Positions 48,641-57,857 are shown, counted from the first letter of the stretch. The stretch is 64,000 nucleotides of DNA from Candidatus Gastranaerophilales bacterium (GCA_944323135.1 CALURI010000001.1:112256-176255), one strand, 5' to 3'. Translations and numbers: made by a program. The notes: a model not told the origin generated them from the letters alone.

Positions 48641-48878
48641 AGTCTTAACTCCATTTTTATTTAATTTTTACCATTTATTAGTTTTAAAGCAGCTAAAAAT
48701 TTTTTTTGCTATTCTTTTTTTTTCATTAATCCCTTACAATCGTATTATAGCAAGTCATTTAGGGTTTTGTAAAATAGTATATACTATATTAATATTTCTT
48801 TACACTTGCGCCGTTTTTTTGTTTGTTGTACTTTACATGAGTATATAACGTAGTTTTTTGATACAAATTATAAAAAAT

Positions 48879-48892
48879 CTGACAAGTGTCAG
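48879..48892 (+). promoter_or_regulatory. Palindrome upstream of fba
   Basis: CTGACAAGTGTCAG, a perfect 14-bp inverted repeat, 28 nt before the fba start codon. It lies where the transcript start or a repressor site would be expected. TTGTTT-17-TATATA further upstream is a promoter candidate. Confidence 0.5.
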
Positions 48893-48920
48893 TAATTAGT
48901 ATAAAAGAAGGAGAACTCAA

Positions 48921-49880
48921 ATGAGTGAAAGAAAATTAGTTGGAACAGGAGAAATGTTCAAAAAAGCACTCGCTGGCGGTTATGCTATTGGTGCTTACAA
49001 TGTTAACAACATGGAAATTTTGCAAGGTATCGCAGAAGCTGCTGAAGAAACTCAATCACCTATTATTTTACAAGTTTCTGCAGGTGCAAGAAAATATGCT
49101 AACCAAACTTATTTAATCAAATTGGTTGAAGCTGCTCTTGCTACTACTACAGTACCTATTGCTTTACACTTAGACCACGGTGCTGATTTTGATATTTGTA
49201 AAGCTTGTATTGACGGCGGATTTTCTTCTGTTATGATTGACGGTTCCAGATTCCCGTTAGAAGAAAACATCAAATTAACAAAACAAGTTGTTGATTATGC
49301 TCACGCTCGCGGAGTTTCTGTTGAAGCTGAACTTGGAAAATTAGCAGGTGTTGAAGATGATGTTAAAGTTCACGCTAAAGATTCAACATACACTGATCCG
49401 GAAGAAGCTGCAAGATTTGTTAAAGAAACAGGTTGTGATTCTTTAGCTGTTGCTATCGGAACTTCTCACGGTGCTTATAAATTCAAAGGTGAAGCTAAAT
49501 TAGACTTCGAAAGACTTGCTGAAATTAAAAAAGCAGTAAATGCTGTTGTTGGTTATGATTATCCGTTAGTATTACACGGTTCTTCATCTGTTCCGGCAGA
49601 ATTCGTTGCTAAATGTAATAAATTCGGTGGTCAATTACCTGATGCTCAAGGTGTTCCTGAAGACATGCTTAACTATGCTTCTAAACACGGTGTTGCTAAA
49701 ATTAACATCGATACTGACTTGAGATTAGCTATGACTTCAACAATCAGAGAATTCTTTGTTGAACACCCTGAAAAATTCGACCCAAGAGAATATATGGGAC
49801 CTGGCAGAACTGCTGTTAAGGAAATGGTTATGCACAAAATGCGCGACGTTCTTGGAACTGCAGGACACGCTAAAGACTAA
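48921..49880 (+). CDS. fba: Class II fructose-bisphosphate aldolase
   Basis: Cleaves fructose 1,6-bisphosphate in glycolysis and forms it in gluconeogenesis. Zinc ligands are visible in ALHLDHGADFD, IGTSHGAYKFKG and LVLHGSSSVP; the phosphate-binding GVAKINIDTDLRLAMT is present. 319 residues. An AAGAAGGAGA site precedes the ATG. It is monocistronic, with the terminator just downstream. The palindrome upstream hints at sugar-responsive control. Confidence 0.96.
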   Translation: MSERKLVGTGEMFKKALAGGYAIGAYNVNNMEILQGIAEAAEETQSPIILQVSAGARKYANQTYLIKLVEAALATTTVPIALHLDHGADFDICKACIDGGFSSVMIDGSRFPLEENIKLTKQVVDYAHARGVSVEAELGKLAGVEDDVKVHAKDSTYTDPEEAARFVKETGCDSLAVAIGTSHGAYKFKGEAKLDFERLAEIKKAVNAVVGYDYPLVLHGSSSVPAEFVAKCNKFGGQLPDAQGVPEDMLNYASKHGVAKINIDTDLRLAMTSTIREFFVEHPEKFDPREYMGPGRTAVKEMVMHKMRDVLGTAGHAKD

Positions 49881-49901
49881 GTTTTCTAAAATAACCAAGA
49901 A

Positions 49902-49936
49902 AAAAAGACCGCCTTTTATTAAAGACGGTCTTTTTA
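49902..49936. terminator. Terminator of fba
   Basis: AAAAAAGACCG, CCTTTTATTAAAG, CGGTCTTTTT hairpin directly after the fba stop; it also faces the convergent LysM-protein gene end. Confidence 0.85.
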
Positions 49937-49949
49937 TATTATGTTTTTC

Positions 49950-51011
49950 TTATGCTGCCAGATTTAATTTGTCTCCAGGGTAAAGCATTGGTTCCGGATA
50001 GTAATTATTTTCATCTAATTTGTAATTGTTATCTTGCAAAAATTTCATTACCAATTCTAAAATTTCAGCATTTGTCGGTTTATAACCAGGTTCATCTTTA
50101 TGTTTTTCAATTAAATGTTCTTTAGCTAAATTCCAGAAACTGTCACCTTTTTTAACAATATATTCTTCATCTGCAACTTTCCCTTCTGTTGATTCTGACT
50201 CTGTTTCTGGTTCTGTTTCAGAAACATTCAATAGGGCTTTTTCGGGAGTTCTTGCTTCTTGTTGATTAACTTCAGCTTGATGTCCTTCCTGATTTTGAGG
50301 ATTTGTTACTACTGGAGTTTCTTTTTCCTGATTTGAATTTTCAGGAGTTTCTGTTTTTGATTCTTGTTCTTGAGGTTGAGTTTTTTCAGGTTGTTGCGGC
50401 TCTACTTTCATAGCAGCTTCTTCTACATTTTCATCCCCTTTACCGCCAAATAATGCATAAGCTCCTGCGCCTAGTAATGCCACAGTGCCTGCTGCAATAG
50501 CTAATTTGCCTTTTTTACCTTTCATAGCATTTTTGACAGTATTTAAAACACCTTTTGATTCTTTTGAAGCGACTTCCGCTTCCGGTTTTAATTTTGCTGC
50601 ATCTTCTATTATATCATCTGCAAAGCTTTGTGGCTTTATGTCTTTTTCAATATTAATATCATCGAAATAAAGTGGTTTTGTTGATGCTGCATTTTCCATT
50701 ATATCGTCTGCATGCAGTTTTATTTCTGGAACTTCTTCCATTATATCATCAAATATGATTTTAGGACCTTTTGTTTCCGGAATTTTTGCTTCTATAACTT
50801 TATTATTTAATGCTGCAGCTTGTTTTTCAACAGCTTCACTAAATAATTTTTGGTCATTCCCGCCTTTGAACATAGATGTACGTCTTTGAAGTTCTGCAAT
50901 TTCTTCGTCAGTTTTTGCTAATTTACCTAATTGTTCAATTTCTTCTAATATTTGTTTTTGTTTTCGTTTTCCTAACTTATCAACCGAATTACTACCTGTT
51001 GATTTATACAA
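49950..51011 (-). CDS. LysM-domain membrane protein, C-terminal part of a G-tract-split gene
   Basis: This reading frame (353 aa from a TTG) continues upstream without stop to the G9 tract at 51131. With one additional G it joins the 113-aa N-terminal frame to give 494 residues. From N to C: coiled-coil, four DDI-centred repeats (FDDIMEE, ADDIMEN, FDDINIE, ADDIIED), a transmembrane helix (KLAIAAGTVALLGAGAYALF), a long Pro/Gln/Glu-rich linker, then a LysM domain (YIVKKGDSFWNLAKEHLIEK and PMLYPGDKLNLA). The LysM would bind peptidoglycan on the outside of the membrane. As assembled this part has no ATG or ribosome-binding site of its own, which supports the joined gene. Confidence 0.65.
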   Translation of the reverse strand: MYKSTGSNSVDKLGKRKQKQILEEIEQLGKLAKTDEEIAELQRRTSMFKGGNDQKLFSEAVEKQAAALNNKVIEAKIPETKGPKIIFDDIMEEVPEIKLHADDIMENAASTKPLYFDDINIEKDIKPQSFADDIIEDAAKLKPEAEVASKESKGVLNTVKNAMKGKKGKLAIAAGTVALLGAGAYALFGGKGDENVEEAAMKVEPQQPEKTQPQEQESKTETPENSNQEKETPVVTNPQNQEGHQAEVNQQEARTPEKALLNVSETEPETESESTEGKVADEEYIVKKGDSFWNLAKEHLIEKHKDEPGYKPTNAEILELVMKFLQDNNYKLDENNYYPEPMLYPGDKLNLAA

Positions 51012-51091
51012 CTGTGATTTTTCTAAAGCTTTTTGGAATTCTGATTTTTCTACAACTTCCGGTGCTATATTTCCTAAAGGAGCAGCCCCTT

Positions 51092-51433
51092 TTAATTGTT
51101 CAGGGGTTCCAAAATATGTCTTAGAAATTGCCCCCCCCCGAGATCTTTTTGCAATACTTCTAATTGTTTTTGTGTTTTTTCCAATTCGGTTGTAACATTA
51201 TTTGGGTTTGAAATTCCCCAAGCAGCAGGATTTTTAGCTACCTCTTTACCGACTTGTCTATTTTGAGGTTCGTAGTTTAATTTTTGCTGTAATCCTAAAG
51301 AATAACGTCCAAGTTGTTCTTCTACTTGAGCTTTAGATAAACCTAAATTTTCTGCATTAGCTCTTAAATAATTTTCATATGCACTGTATCTTGCATAATA
51401 ATCCCCAGTTCCTTGTAATTGCCATCTAGACAT
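51092..51433 (-). CDS. N-terminal part of the LysM protein, ends just after the G9 tract
   Basis: A good start: AAGGGGAAATTAAGATT then ATG at 51433, reading MSRWQLQGTGDYYARYSAYE, mostly helical. The G9 tract encodes Gly-Gly-Gly, after which the frame runs out within 16 codons (QFLRHILEPLNN). With ten G it would continue GGGAISKTYFGTPEQ into the downstream frame. It has no signal peptide; the membrane helix lies in the second half. It is probably not an independent protein. Confidence 0.6.
   Translation of the reverse strand: MSRWQLQGTGDYYARYSAYENYLRANAENLGLSKAQVEEQLGRYSLGLQQKLNYEPQNRQVGKEVAKNPAAWGISNPNNVTTELEKTQKQLEVLQKDLGGGQFLRHILEPLNN
51131..51139 (-). repeat. G9 homopolymer inside the LysM-protein gene
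   Basis: Nine C on the plus strand, flanked in the coding sense by GATCTC and CAATTTCTAAG. It is the only tract with nine and the only one outside a prepilin gene; ten G would join the frames. Confidence 0.9.
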
Positions 51434-51799
51434 AATCTTAATTTCCCCTTTCTGATTTTTCCTCGTACTAAAACTTTAACAATTACCAAATGAAATTGCC
51501 TTTTAGAGTCCATTTTTTTTAATTTGTAAATATCCCCTATGTATTTATTAACAATTTTGAGTTTACAAAATTGCTTATAAATATAAAAAATAAAATTAAA
51601 AAAAAGGGAAAAGCTATAATAACAAGGATTTTAAATATTTAAAATTTAATTCATATTTTGTTACAATTAATTTTACAAAGAAAAAAGAGAACCGATTTTC
51701 ATCAGTTCTCTTTTCATCTTTTTCATATTCCATCTGAGTTAGTGTGATTTTATTTAATACAGCTATACACTGTGCAACTTAATCCCACAAATTTTACAA
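51434..51799. other. Intergenic region between ftsZ and the LysM-protein gene
   Basis: About 365 AT-rich bases with no credible reading frame. It holds the ftsZ terminator at 51683-51714 and, nearer to 51434, the presumed promoter of the LysM-protein gene, for which no clear -35/-10 pair could be picked. Confidence 0.5.
51683..51714 (-). terminator. Terminator of ftsZ
   Basis: AAAAGAGAAC, a 12-nt loop, GTTCTCTTTT, about 85 nt past the ftsZ stop on the minus strand. Confidence 0.75.
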
Positions 51800-52987
51800 T
51801 TACTTTTTCAAGAAATCAGGAATTTCAATATTTGTAAAACTTGGAGATACATCCGGCATAGAAGTTCTTCTTACATTTTGTTGAGGTTGAGAAGAAGTCT
51901 TAGGAGTTGAATTGAAAGTACCTGCAAAGAAATCAGAAGCACTTAATTGTTTAACATCTTTCTTTTCTTCAGGTTTTTCAGATTTCATTTCAAATCCTGT
52001 TGCAATAACTGTAATTTGAATTTCACCTTGAATATTTTCGTTAACAGCAGTACCGATAATAACTGTAGCATCATCATTAACAGCATCATGAATAATATTA
52101 GCGGCATCTGAAATTTCGTGTAATGTCATATCAGGACCACCTGTAATATTAACGATAACGCCAGTTGCCCCATTAATTGAAGATTCAAGAAGTTGTGAAT
52201 TAATAGCGATTTCAGCAGCCTTAATAGCTCTGCCTTCACCTTGACCACGACCGATACCCATAAGAGCTGAACCAGATGCTTGCATAACACATTTAACATC
52301 TGCAAAGTCAACGTTAATAAGTCCCGGAACTGTGATAATATCAGAAATACCCTGAACACCTCTTAAGAGGACTTCATCAACAATAATAAATGATTCTGTC
52401 AATGAAACTTGTCTGTCAACAACTTGAAGCAATTTATCATTCGGAACAACAATAACAGCATCAACAGCTTCTCTTAGTTTTTCCAAACCTTGATTAGCTT
52501 GATTTTGTCTTTTACGACCTTCCCAAGTGAAAGGTTTTGTAACAACTGCTATTGTTAAAATTCCTAATTCTTTAGCAATTTTTGCTACAACCGGAGCAGC
52601 GCCAGTACCTGTTCCGCCGCCCATACCTGCAGTAATAAATACCATATCTGCACCATCAAGAGCTTCGGTAATTTCTTGTTGTGCTTCTTCTGCAGCTTTT
52701 TCTCCTACAGAAGGATCACCGCCTGCACCTAAACCATTTGTTGATTTAGCACCAAGCTGAATTCTATTTTTAGTTTGACCATATTCTAAAACTTGCAAAT
52801 CTGTGTTCATTAACCAGAACTCAACACCTGAGAGCCCTGCTTTAATCATTCGGTTAACAGCATTACCGCCGCCGCCGCCAACACCGATAACTTTAATATT
52901 TGTAGGGTTTATTGGAGACCTTTGAGTTTGATCATTGCTTGTTGTTTCATCTTTTTTAGCAAAGATATCTGATACGAAATTTTCCAC
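51800..52987 (-). CDS. ftsZ: Cell division GTPase FtsZ
   Basis: Tubulin-like protein that forms the Z ring. The N-terminal [20 protein letters not shown], the tubulin signature [20 protein letters not shown], the T7 loop ([20 protein letters not shown]) and the conserved C-terminal peptide IEIPDFLKK (the SepF/FtsA-binding tail) are all present. 395 residues. SepF is encoded about 2 kb away, so division is probably SepF-tethered. No mraZ/W or ftsA in the window. Confidence 0.97.
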   Translation of the reverse strand: MENFVSDIFAKKDETTSNDQTQRSPINPTNIKVIGVGGGGGNAVNRMIKAGLSGVEFWLMNTDLQVLEYGQTKNRIQLGAKSTNGLGAGGDPSVGEKAAEEAQQEITEALDGADMVFITAGMGGGTGTGAAPVVAKIAKELGILTIAVVTKPFTWEGRKRQNQANQGLEKLREAVDAVIVVPNDKLLQVVDRQVSLTESFIIVDEVLLRGVQGISDIITVPGLINVDFADVKCVMQASGSALMGIGRGQGEGRAIKAAEIAINSQLLESSINGATGVIVNITGGPDMTLHEISDAANIIHDAVNDDATVIIGTAVNENIQGEIQITVIATGFEMKSEKPEEKKDVKQLSASDFFAGTFNSTPKTSSQPQQNVRRTSMPDVSPSFTNIEIPDFLKK

Positions 52988-53200
52988 TTTTTTACCTCTT
53001 TTATATAATTGTATAGTTGTCTATCTACACCAGTATAATAACATACTATTTTAAATAGAAAAAAAGTACAATAATTTATCCGACAAATATGAACAAATTT
53101 TAATATAATATGACAAAATGCAGATATATTAAGAAAAATGGCATGCTTTCATATTATTATAAATAATAAACAAAAAAATTTATTATAAAATCGACAAAAC

Positions 53201-54001
53201 TCATTTTATATAAGCGGGAGGCATTGCCCAATGGAGCTTATTTGTCAAGACTGAATAGAATTCAGAATCTTCTAAAAGTGCCAATTTCGCACAAAATTTT
53301 GATTTAGCAATATCAATTTCGGAATCAAATTCATAAAACTCCTGCCCATCTGCTGTCAAAACATATTTATTTTTCACATCCGTACAAACCGTAATCTTTT
53401 CGCAATCAGGGATTACAACAGGTCTTGCAGTCAATGTATGAGGGCAAATAGGGACAATAACAAAAGCCTTTAATGATGGCGCCAAAACAGGACCGCCTGC
53501 TGATAAGCCGTATGCAGTTGAACCGGTAGGCGTAGAAACTATAATACCATCAGCCAAATAATCACAAACGTATTTCCCGTTAATTTTTAATGAAAAGCGT
53601 GAAGTTCTCCCCATATCACAACCTTTTACGACAAAATCATTTAATGCCGTAAATTCTCCGCTTTCCAACATTATTCTATCTTGAACAACAAATTTTCCCT
53701 TTAAAATTTCATCAACAGCTTTTTCTATATTTTCTTTTGATGCCTGAGAAAGAAACCCCAAACGTCCAAGGTTAATCCCAAAAACAGGAGTCTGATATTT
53801 TGCATAAAATCTTGCTGTTTTTAAAATAGTGCCGTCACCGCCGATTACAAATACAAAATCAAAACCGCCTTTTAAACCGTCAATATCTAAAGCTAAGGCA
53901 TTAATACCCTTATTTTTTAAAATTGACAAAAGTCTTTCTTTAACTTCAACAGAATGCGAAATTTCTTGATTATAACAAATTGCAAAATTTTTCATTTCCA
54001 T
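53201..54001 (-). CDS. nadK: NAD kinase
   Basis: Phosphorylates NAD to NADP. The GGDGTILKTAR motif, the FGINLGRLGFLSQ segment, the GSTAYGLSAGGPVL motif and SLKAFVIVPICPHTLTARPVV are diagnostic. 266 residues. It is downstream of prepilin P6 on the same strand, with a 71-nt gap. Together with nadA elsewhere in the window it belongs to NAD(P) supply, though they are not in one operon. Confidence 0.95.
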   Translation of the reverse strand: MEMKNFAICYNQEISHSVEVKERLLSILKNKGINALALDIDGLKGGFDFVFVIGGDGTILKTARFYAKYQTPVFGINLGRLGFLSQASKENIEKAVDEILKGKFVVQDRIMLESGEFTALNDFVVKGCDMGRTSRFSLKINGKYVCDYLADGIIVSTPTGSTAYGLSAGGPVLAPSLKAFVIVPICPHTLTARPVVIPDCEKITVCTDVKNKYVLTADGQEFYEFDSEIDIAKSKFCAKLALLEDSEFYSVLTNKLHWAMPPAYIK

Positions 54002-54072
54002 AACGAAAAAAATATAACATATTTGTTAAGAATTTACAAATATAAATCCACTCTATTTTAGAAGGAAAATAA

Positions 54073-54726
54073 TTAATAAGTCATTTCCCAATTATCATTA
54101 AGCAGTTTTCCAAAAGGTCCCCACTCAGAACCTGCAGAATCTCTTTGCGCTTCGGTAAGAGGTGCAGAAGGTGCACTGCTGCTGTACGTATCAATCACAC
54201 CGTTGTCATATAATGCCATATAAAAAGTATCTCTGCCTATAACATTCGGACCCTGCTTACCGTTTATATCAACAAATATATTTATAATTTTATCATTAGA
54301 TTTATTATATAAAAATCTGATAGAAGCACCGCTTGCTAATACATAAGAAGTCGAAATATGAGATGTTAAATCATAATTTGTCCCGCTCATAAATTTATAT
54401 GAATCCGCAAAACAAGGAGACAATGAACCAGAACAAGTTTGAACAATCTGGAAATTTGAAGTAATTAATTGATTTGCAGTAGTGGTTGAAGTTATACCTG
54501 CTTCAGTAAGGTTTACAGCATTTTTAGAGTTCATAAAATTTATTGCTGCCTGCTGAACTTCATTATAAATTTTATGTAATTGTGTAACATATACTTTTCT
54601 TTGGTGATTAGACATTAAAGTAGGTATAGTCATTGCAGAAACAACACCAATTATACCAAGAGTAACCAATACTTCTGCAAGAGTAAAAGCGCCAAAATTT
54701 TTATCTGTAAATTTTAATTTAAACAT
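54073..54726 (-). CDS. Prepilin-like protein P6 (no homopolymer tract)
   Basis: A 217-residue prepilin-like protein that is complete in one frame. Leader MFKLKFTDKNFGA, then FTLAEVLVTLGIIGVVSAMT with Ala before Phe and Glu at +5. The ectodomain carries IFVDINGKQGPNVIGRDTFYM and ends with the family-like tail LLNDNWEMTY. There is no G/C run in the leader. It serves as an internal control: the family can function without the tract. It lies between sepF and nadK on the same strand; the sepF terminator is just upstream. Confidence 0.9.
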   Translation of the reverse strand: MFKLKFTDKNFGAFTLAEVLVTLGIIGVVSAMTIPTLMSNHQRKVYVTQLHKIYNEVQQAAINFMNSKNAVNLTEAGITSTTTANQLITSNFQIVQTCSGSLSPCFADSYKFMSGTNYDLTSHISTSYVLASGASIRFLYNKSNDKIINIFVDINGKQGPNVIGRDTFYMALYDNGVIDTYSSSAPSAPLTEAQRDSAGSEWGPFGKLLNDNWEMTY

Positions 54727-54791
54727 TAGCTCAAAAACCTTTCAATAATATAAGTTATAACAAATTTAATATAATTGTTCAACTACTGTAT

Positions 54792-54816
54792 AAAAAAAAG
54801 AGGCAATAAATGCCTC
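54792..54816 (-). terminator. Terminator of sepF
   Basis: On the minus strand GAGGCA, TTTAT loop, TGCCTC followed by eight T, between the sepF stop and the prepilin P6 start. Confidence 0.85.
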
Positions 54817-54873
54817 ATATTCAACTATCTCTCTCTTTCTCATAATAATAGACAACATTGTAAAGTACAGTTT

Positions 54874-55374
54874 CTACTGCAAAGGAGCTCTCCACAATGA
54901 GTCATTAAATTTATTTTGGTTGGCATTAACATCAACAGACAAAGTAACGTTACTTGGTGTAAATACAAATACCAAATCACCGACTTTTTGAGGTTTACCA
55001 TCAAGTGCATGAGCTGCGCCGCAAACAAAATCGATTGTTCTTTGTGACTGTTCTTTATCTAATAGATGAAGGTTTAAAACGATAGTTTTTCTGTTTCTTA
55101 AATGTTGAACTATTGTAGCAGCATCTTCAAAAGAACGCGGCTCCATAACTTTTACTTCATAACCTTTGAAGTTAGGATGATTTACAACTTTTAATTCACT
55201 TGGTTTTTCAACTGTAGGCTGATAAGAATATGCAGGATCAATTGCTAAATTATCTTGTACAGGATAATCTTCATCAATTTCCTGAGCCATTTCATCAAAA
55301 ATTGTTTCTCTTGGTTCAAACCCTTTTACTAAAAAATCTACTACTGATTTAATTTTGTCTGTAACTACTGCCAC
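54874..55374 (-). CDS. sepF: Cell division protein SepF
   Basis: Membrane-associated FtsZ-ring anchor found in Firmicutes, Actinobacteria and Cyanobacteria. The C-terminal SepF fold is clear: YEVKVMEPRSFEDAATIVQH, RNRKTIVLNLHLLDKEQSQR and TIDFVCGAAHALDGKPQKVG, ending FTPSNVTLSV. The N-terminal helix usually binds membranes. It is 19 nt downstream of the yggS-type gene, the conserved yggS-sepF pairing. FtsZ is encoded on the same strand about 2 kb downstream. Confidence 0.9.
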   Translation of the reverse strand: MAVVTDKIKSVVDFLVKGFEPRETIFDEMAQEIDEDYPVQDNLAIDPAYSYQPTVEKPSELKVVNHPNFKGYEVKVMEPRSFEDAATIVQHLRNRKTIVLNLHLLDKEQSQRTIDFVCGAAHALDGKPQKVGDLVFVFTPSNVTLSVDVNANQNKFNDSLWRAPLQ

Positions 55375-55393
55375 CGTTTTTCCTCCGTTTATC

Positions 55394-56059
55394 TTACTTT
55401 ATAAATAATTTTCTACCTATTCTCAACATTGTCGCACCATGTTTTACCGCAATTTTATAATCTTGACTCATCCCCATTGAAAGTTCATCTAAAGTACAGT
55501 TGAATTCGTGCTCTAATTTTTGTTTAAGCTGAAAGATTTCACCGAACAATATATTCAATTCATCTTCAAAAGCTCCCAGAGGCGCCATATTCATCAATCC
55601 TGTAATTTTTATATTGGGAAGCTCTTTAATTGAGATAAAAACATCGAAAATTTCCTGTATTGAAAATCCAAATTTTTGTTCTTCATTTGCATTGTTAACC
55701 TGAAGAAGAATTTTTTGAATTTTCCCTATATTATGAGCCTCATCAGATATAGTTTTTGCAAGTTTATAGGAATCAACGGAATGAATATAATCAAAAACCC
55801 CAACAGCCTTTTTAACTTTGTTAGTTTGAAGATGCCCTATGAAATGAAATCTTGAATTATTTCGAATCTCCGCCGGAAGATTATTAATCTTCGCTATCGC
55901 CTCTATTACTCTGGATTCTGCAAAATCTCTTAATCCTGCATTATATGCCTCGATTATAGCTGATTCATCAAAATACTTTGTAACTGCAATAATATTTGGT
56001 TTATAAGGTGCAATATCTTCTTGTATTTGTATAAGATTTTTTCTTACTGTGTCTTGCAT
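55394..56059 (-). CDS. YggS-family pyridoxal-phosphate homeostasis protein
   Basis: A 221-residue PLP-binding protein of the YggS/PROSC family, which controls PLP and amino-acid homeostasis. The PLP Lys is in IIAVTKYFDES, and RFHFIGHLQTNKVKK, SVDSYKLAKTISDEA, KILLQVNNANEEQKFGFS and SMGMSQDYKIAVKHGATMLRIG follow the family order. The pairing with sepF is common in Gram-positive and cyanobacterial genomes. The start ATG has only a weak site (GTAGGATG) upstream. Confidence 0.9.
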   Translation of the reverse strand: MQDTVRKNLIQIQEDIAPYKPNIIAVTKYFDESAIIEAYNAGLRDFAESRVIEAIAKINNLPAEIRNNSRFHFIGHLQTNKVKKAVGVFDYIHSVDSYKLAKTISDEAHNIGKIQKILLQVNNANEEQKFGFSIQEIFDVFISIKELPNIKITGLMNMAPLGAFEDELNILFGEIFQLKQKLEHEFNCTLDELSMGMSQDYKIAVKHGATMLRIGRKLFIK

Positions 56060-56384
56060 AAATAATCATCCTACCTCTACAAGAAGTTGAATACAATATT
56101 AATTGTACTCTATACATCAGATAGGGACAACTTTTTTATTTTAAACCTTTCCTCCGCCTTTAAAATTTCCTCGAAACCATGATGGCATCATGATTTCAGC
56201 ATATTTTACATTTCTTCAAGTTTGGTTAATATTTTGTAATATTGTCTCTTTTTGGGCATGCCTTTTATTATTTTGGGCATGCTGCTGACGTACATTCTTA
56301 GAATAAATCATTTTTTACTGAAATTTATCCTATAAATGCATGAGATTTTTTGATTTTTTTAAAGAAATTTGTATATAATAATTT
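56060..56384. other. Intergenic region with direct repeats and a palindrome
   Basis: No gene. It holds the divergent start regions of the yggS-type gene and the TPR-glycosyltransferase gene. TTTTGGGCATGC occurs twice, at 56250-56261 and 56271-56282, with a 21-bp period (two helical turns). CATGATGGCATCATG at 56178-56192 is a near-perfect palindrome around a single G. A TTGATT-18-TATAAT promoter (56350-56379) ends 5 nt before the ATG at 56385. Confidence 0.5.
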
Positions 56385-57857
56385 ATGACTAATTCTGAAA
56401 AAGAAATTTTTGATTATGCCTTTAAACTACACAGTCAGGGAAAAATAGAGGAAGCTTTCAAAATATATGAAGATATTCTTGAAAGTAATCCTAAAAATGC
56501 TGAAGTTTTAAATCTTGCAGGGATTATCAAACTTTCTCTAAATCAACCAGACGAAGCGGAAAAATTGATTACCAAAGCGATTTCTATAAAAAAAGACGCT
56601 TATTTTTACGAAAATCTTGCAAGAATTTATGCAGCAAAAGGTAACTTTAAAAAAGAAATTCAAATCCTTAAAGAAGCAACAGACAATGTAGATTGCGGAT
56701 TTGAAATTTATTTTCTCTTAGGTCTCGCATACAAAAACAATATAGAATATGAAAATTCTGAAAAAGCATACCTAAAAGCATTAGAAATCAATCCAAAATC
56801 AGAAAAAGCCTGTTATAATCTTGCAAGTTTGTATTTATTTTTAAACAAACCGGAAAAAGCCATTGAATATTTCAAAAAATGTCTTGAAATTAACCCCGAT
56901 GATAAAGAAGTCCTATATTTTCTTTCTCTCGGATATTTTAGGATAAAAGATTATGAAACGGGTGTTAAATATTTTGAAAACAGGCTGTGCAGAGGGACTG
57001 CCATAACATCACAGGAAATAACTTATCCAAAATTAATAAAAAAAGCTCCTCTATGGAAAGGTGAAAACATATCTGATAAAACACTATACACGTATTATGA
57101 AGCCGGCTTTGGCGATATGATAATGTTTGCAAGATATATTCCGGAACTTGAAAAAAAATGTAAAAAACTTTTAATTAAGCCTCAAAAAGAACTTTCACAA
57201 TTATTTAGAGACAATTTTCCAAATACTGAAGTTATGGATTTATTTTATGACGAAGATAAAACAAATTTTGATGTGCATATTCCATTTTTAAGCATTCCTT
57301 ATGTTTTGGGGCTTAAAAATAACGAAATATTCATGCATCATAAAGGCTATTTAAAAGCCATGCCTGACAAAATTCAATATTTCAAAGAAAAGTTTTTCAA
57401 CAACGATAAATTTAAAATCGCAATCAAATGGCAAGGTAATACTTATTACGAAACAGATAGAGTAATTAATGTGGAAGCATTCGAACCTCTTTTTAATTTA
57501 AAAAACGTCAAAATATATTCGGCACAAACATTTGAAGGCGCAGAAGAATTTAAAAAACTTTCATCCAATTATGATATAACTGATTTAAGCAAAAGTTTTA
57601 AGGATTTTTCATACACTGCAGGAGCTTTAGCCAATATAGATCTTGTTATATGCAGTGATACATCTTTAGCCCACCTTGCAGGAGCTATGGGTAAACCTTG
57701 TATTGTTTTGCTCCCATATAATTACAATTGGCGCTGGCACATGGATTTGACACACTGTGATTGGTATGACAGCGTAAAACTTTTCCGACTCGGGAAAACA
57801 GAAACTTGGAATGAACTTATGCTAAAAATTATAAAAAATTTAAAAATTTACAAATAA
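56385..57857 (+). CDS. TPR protein with C-terminal glycosyltransferase-like domain
   Basis: A 490-residue protein. Residues 10-205 contain about five TPRs (AFKIYEDILESNPKNAEVLN, ENLARIYAAKGNFKKEIQIL, EKAYLKALEINPKSEKACYN, EKAIEYFKKCLEINPDDKEV). Residues 225-490 resemble GT41/GT9-type catalytic folds: FKIAIKWQGNTYYE, IYSAQTFEGAEEFKKL, TAGALANIDLVICSDTSLAH and GAMGKPCIVLLPYNYNWRW, ending WHMDLTHCDWYDSVKLFR. It may glycosylate proteins or a surface glycan. No Shine-Dalgarno is seen; the promoter -10 is 5 nt from the ATG, so a leaderless mRNA is likely. Confidence 0.8.
   Translation: MTNSEKEIFDYAFKLHSQGKIEEAFKIYEDILESNPKNAEVLNLAGIIKLSLNQPDEAEKLITKAISIKKDAYFYENLARIYAAKGNFKKEIQILKEATDNVDCGFEIYFLLGLAYKNNIEYENSEKAYLKALEINPKSEKACYNLASLYLFLNKPEKAIEYFKKCLEINPDDKEVLYFLSLGYFRIKDYETGVKYFENRLCRGTAITSQEITYPKLIKKAPLWKGENISDKTLYTYYEAGFGDMIMFARYIPELEKKCKKLLIKPQKELSQLFRDNFPNTEVMDLFYDEDKTNFDVHIPFLSIPYVLGLKNNEIFMHHKGYLKAMPDKIQYFKEKFFNNDKFKIAIKWQGNTYYETDRVINVEAFEPLFNLKNVKIYSAQTFEGAEEFKKLSSNYDITDLSKSFKDFSYTAGALANIDLVICSDTSLAHLAGAMGKPCIVLLPYNYNWRWHMDLTHCDWYDSVKLFRLGKTETWNELMLKIIKNLKIYK

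Noticed and set aside
54840..55028. 62-codon minus-strand frame inside the sepF 3' region
   Set aside because: Out of frame with sepF and without start signals; compositional shadow.
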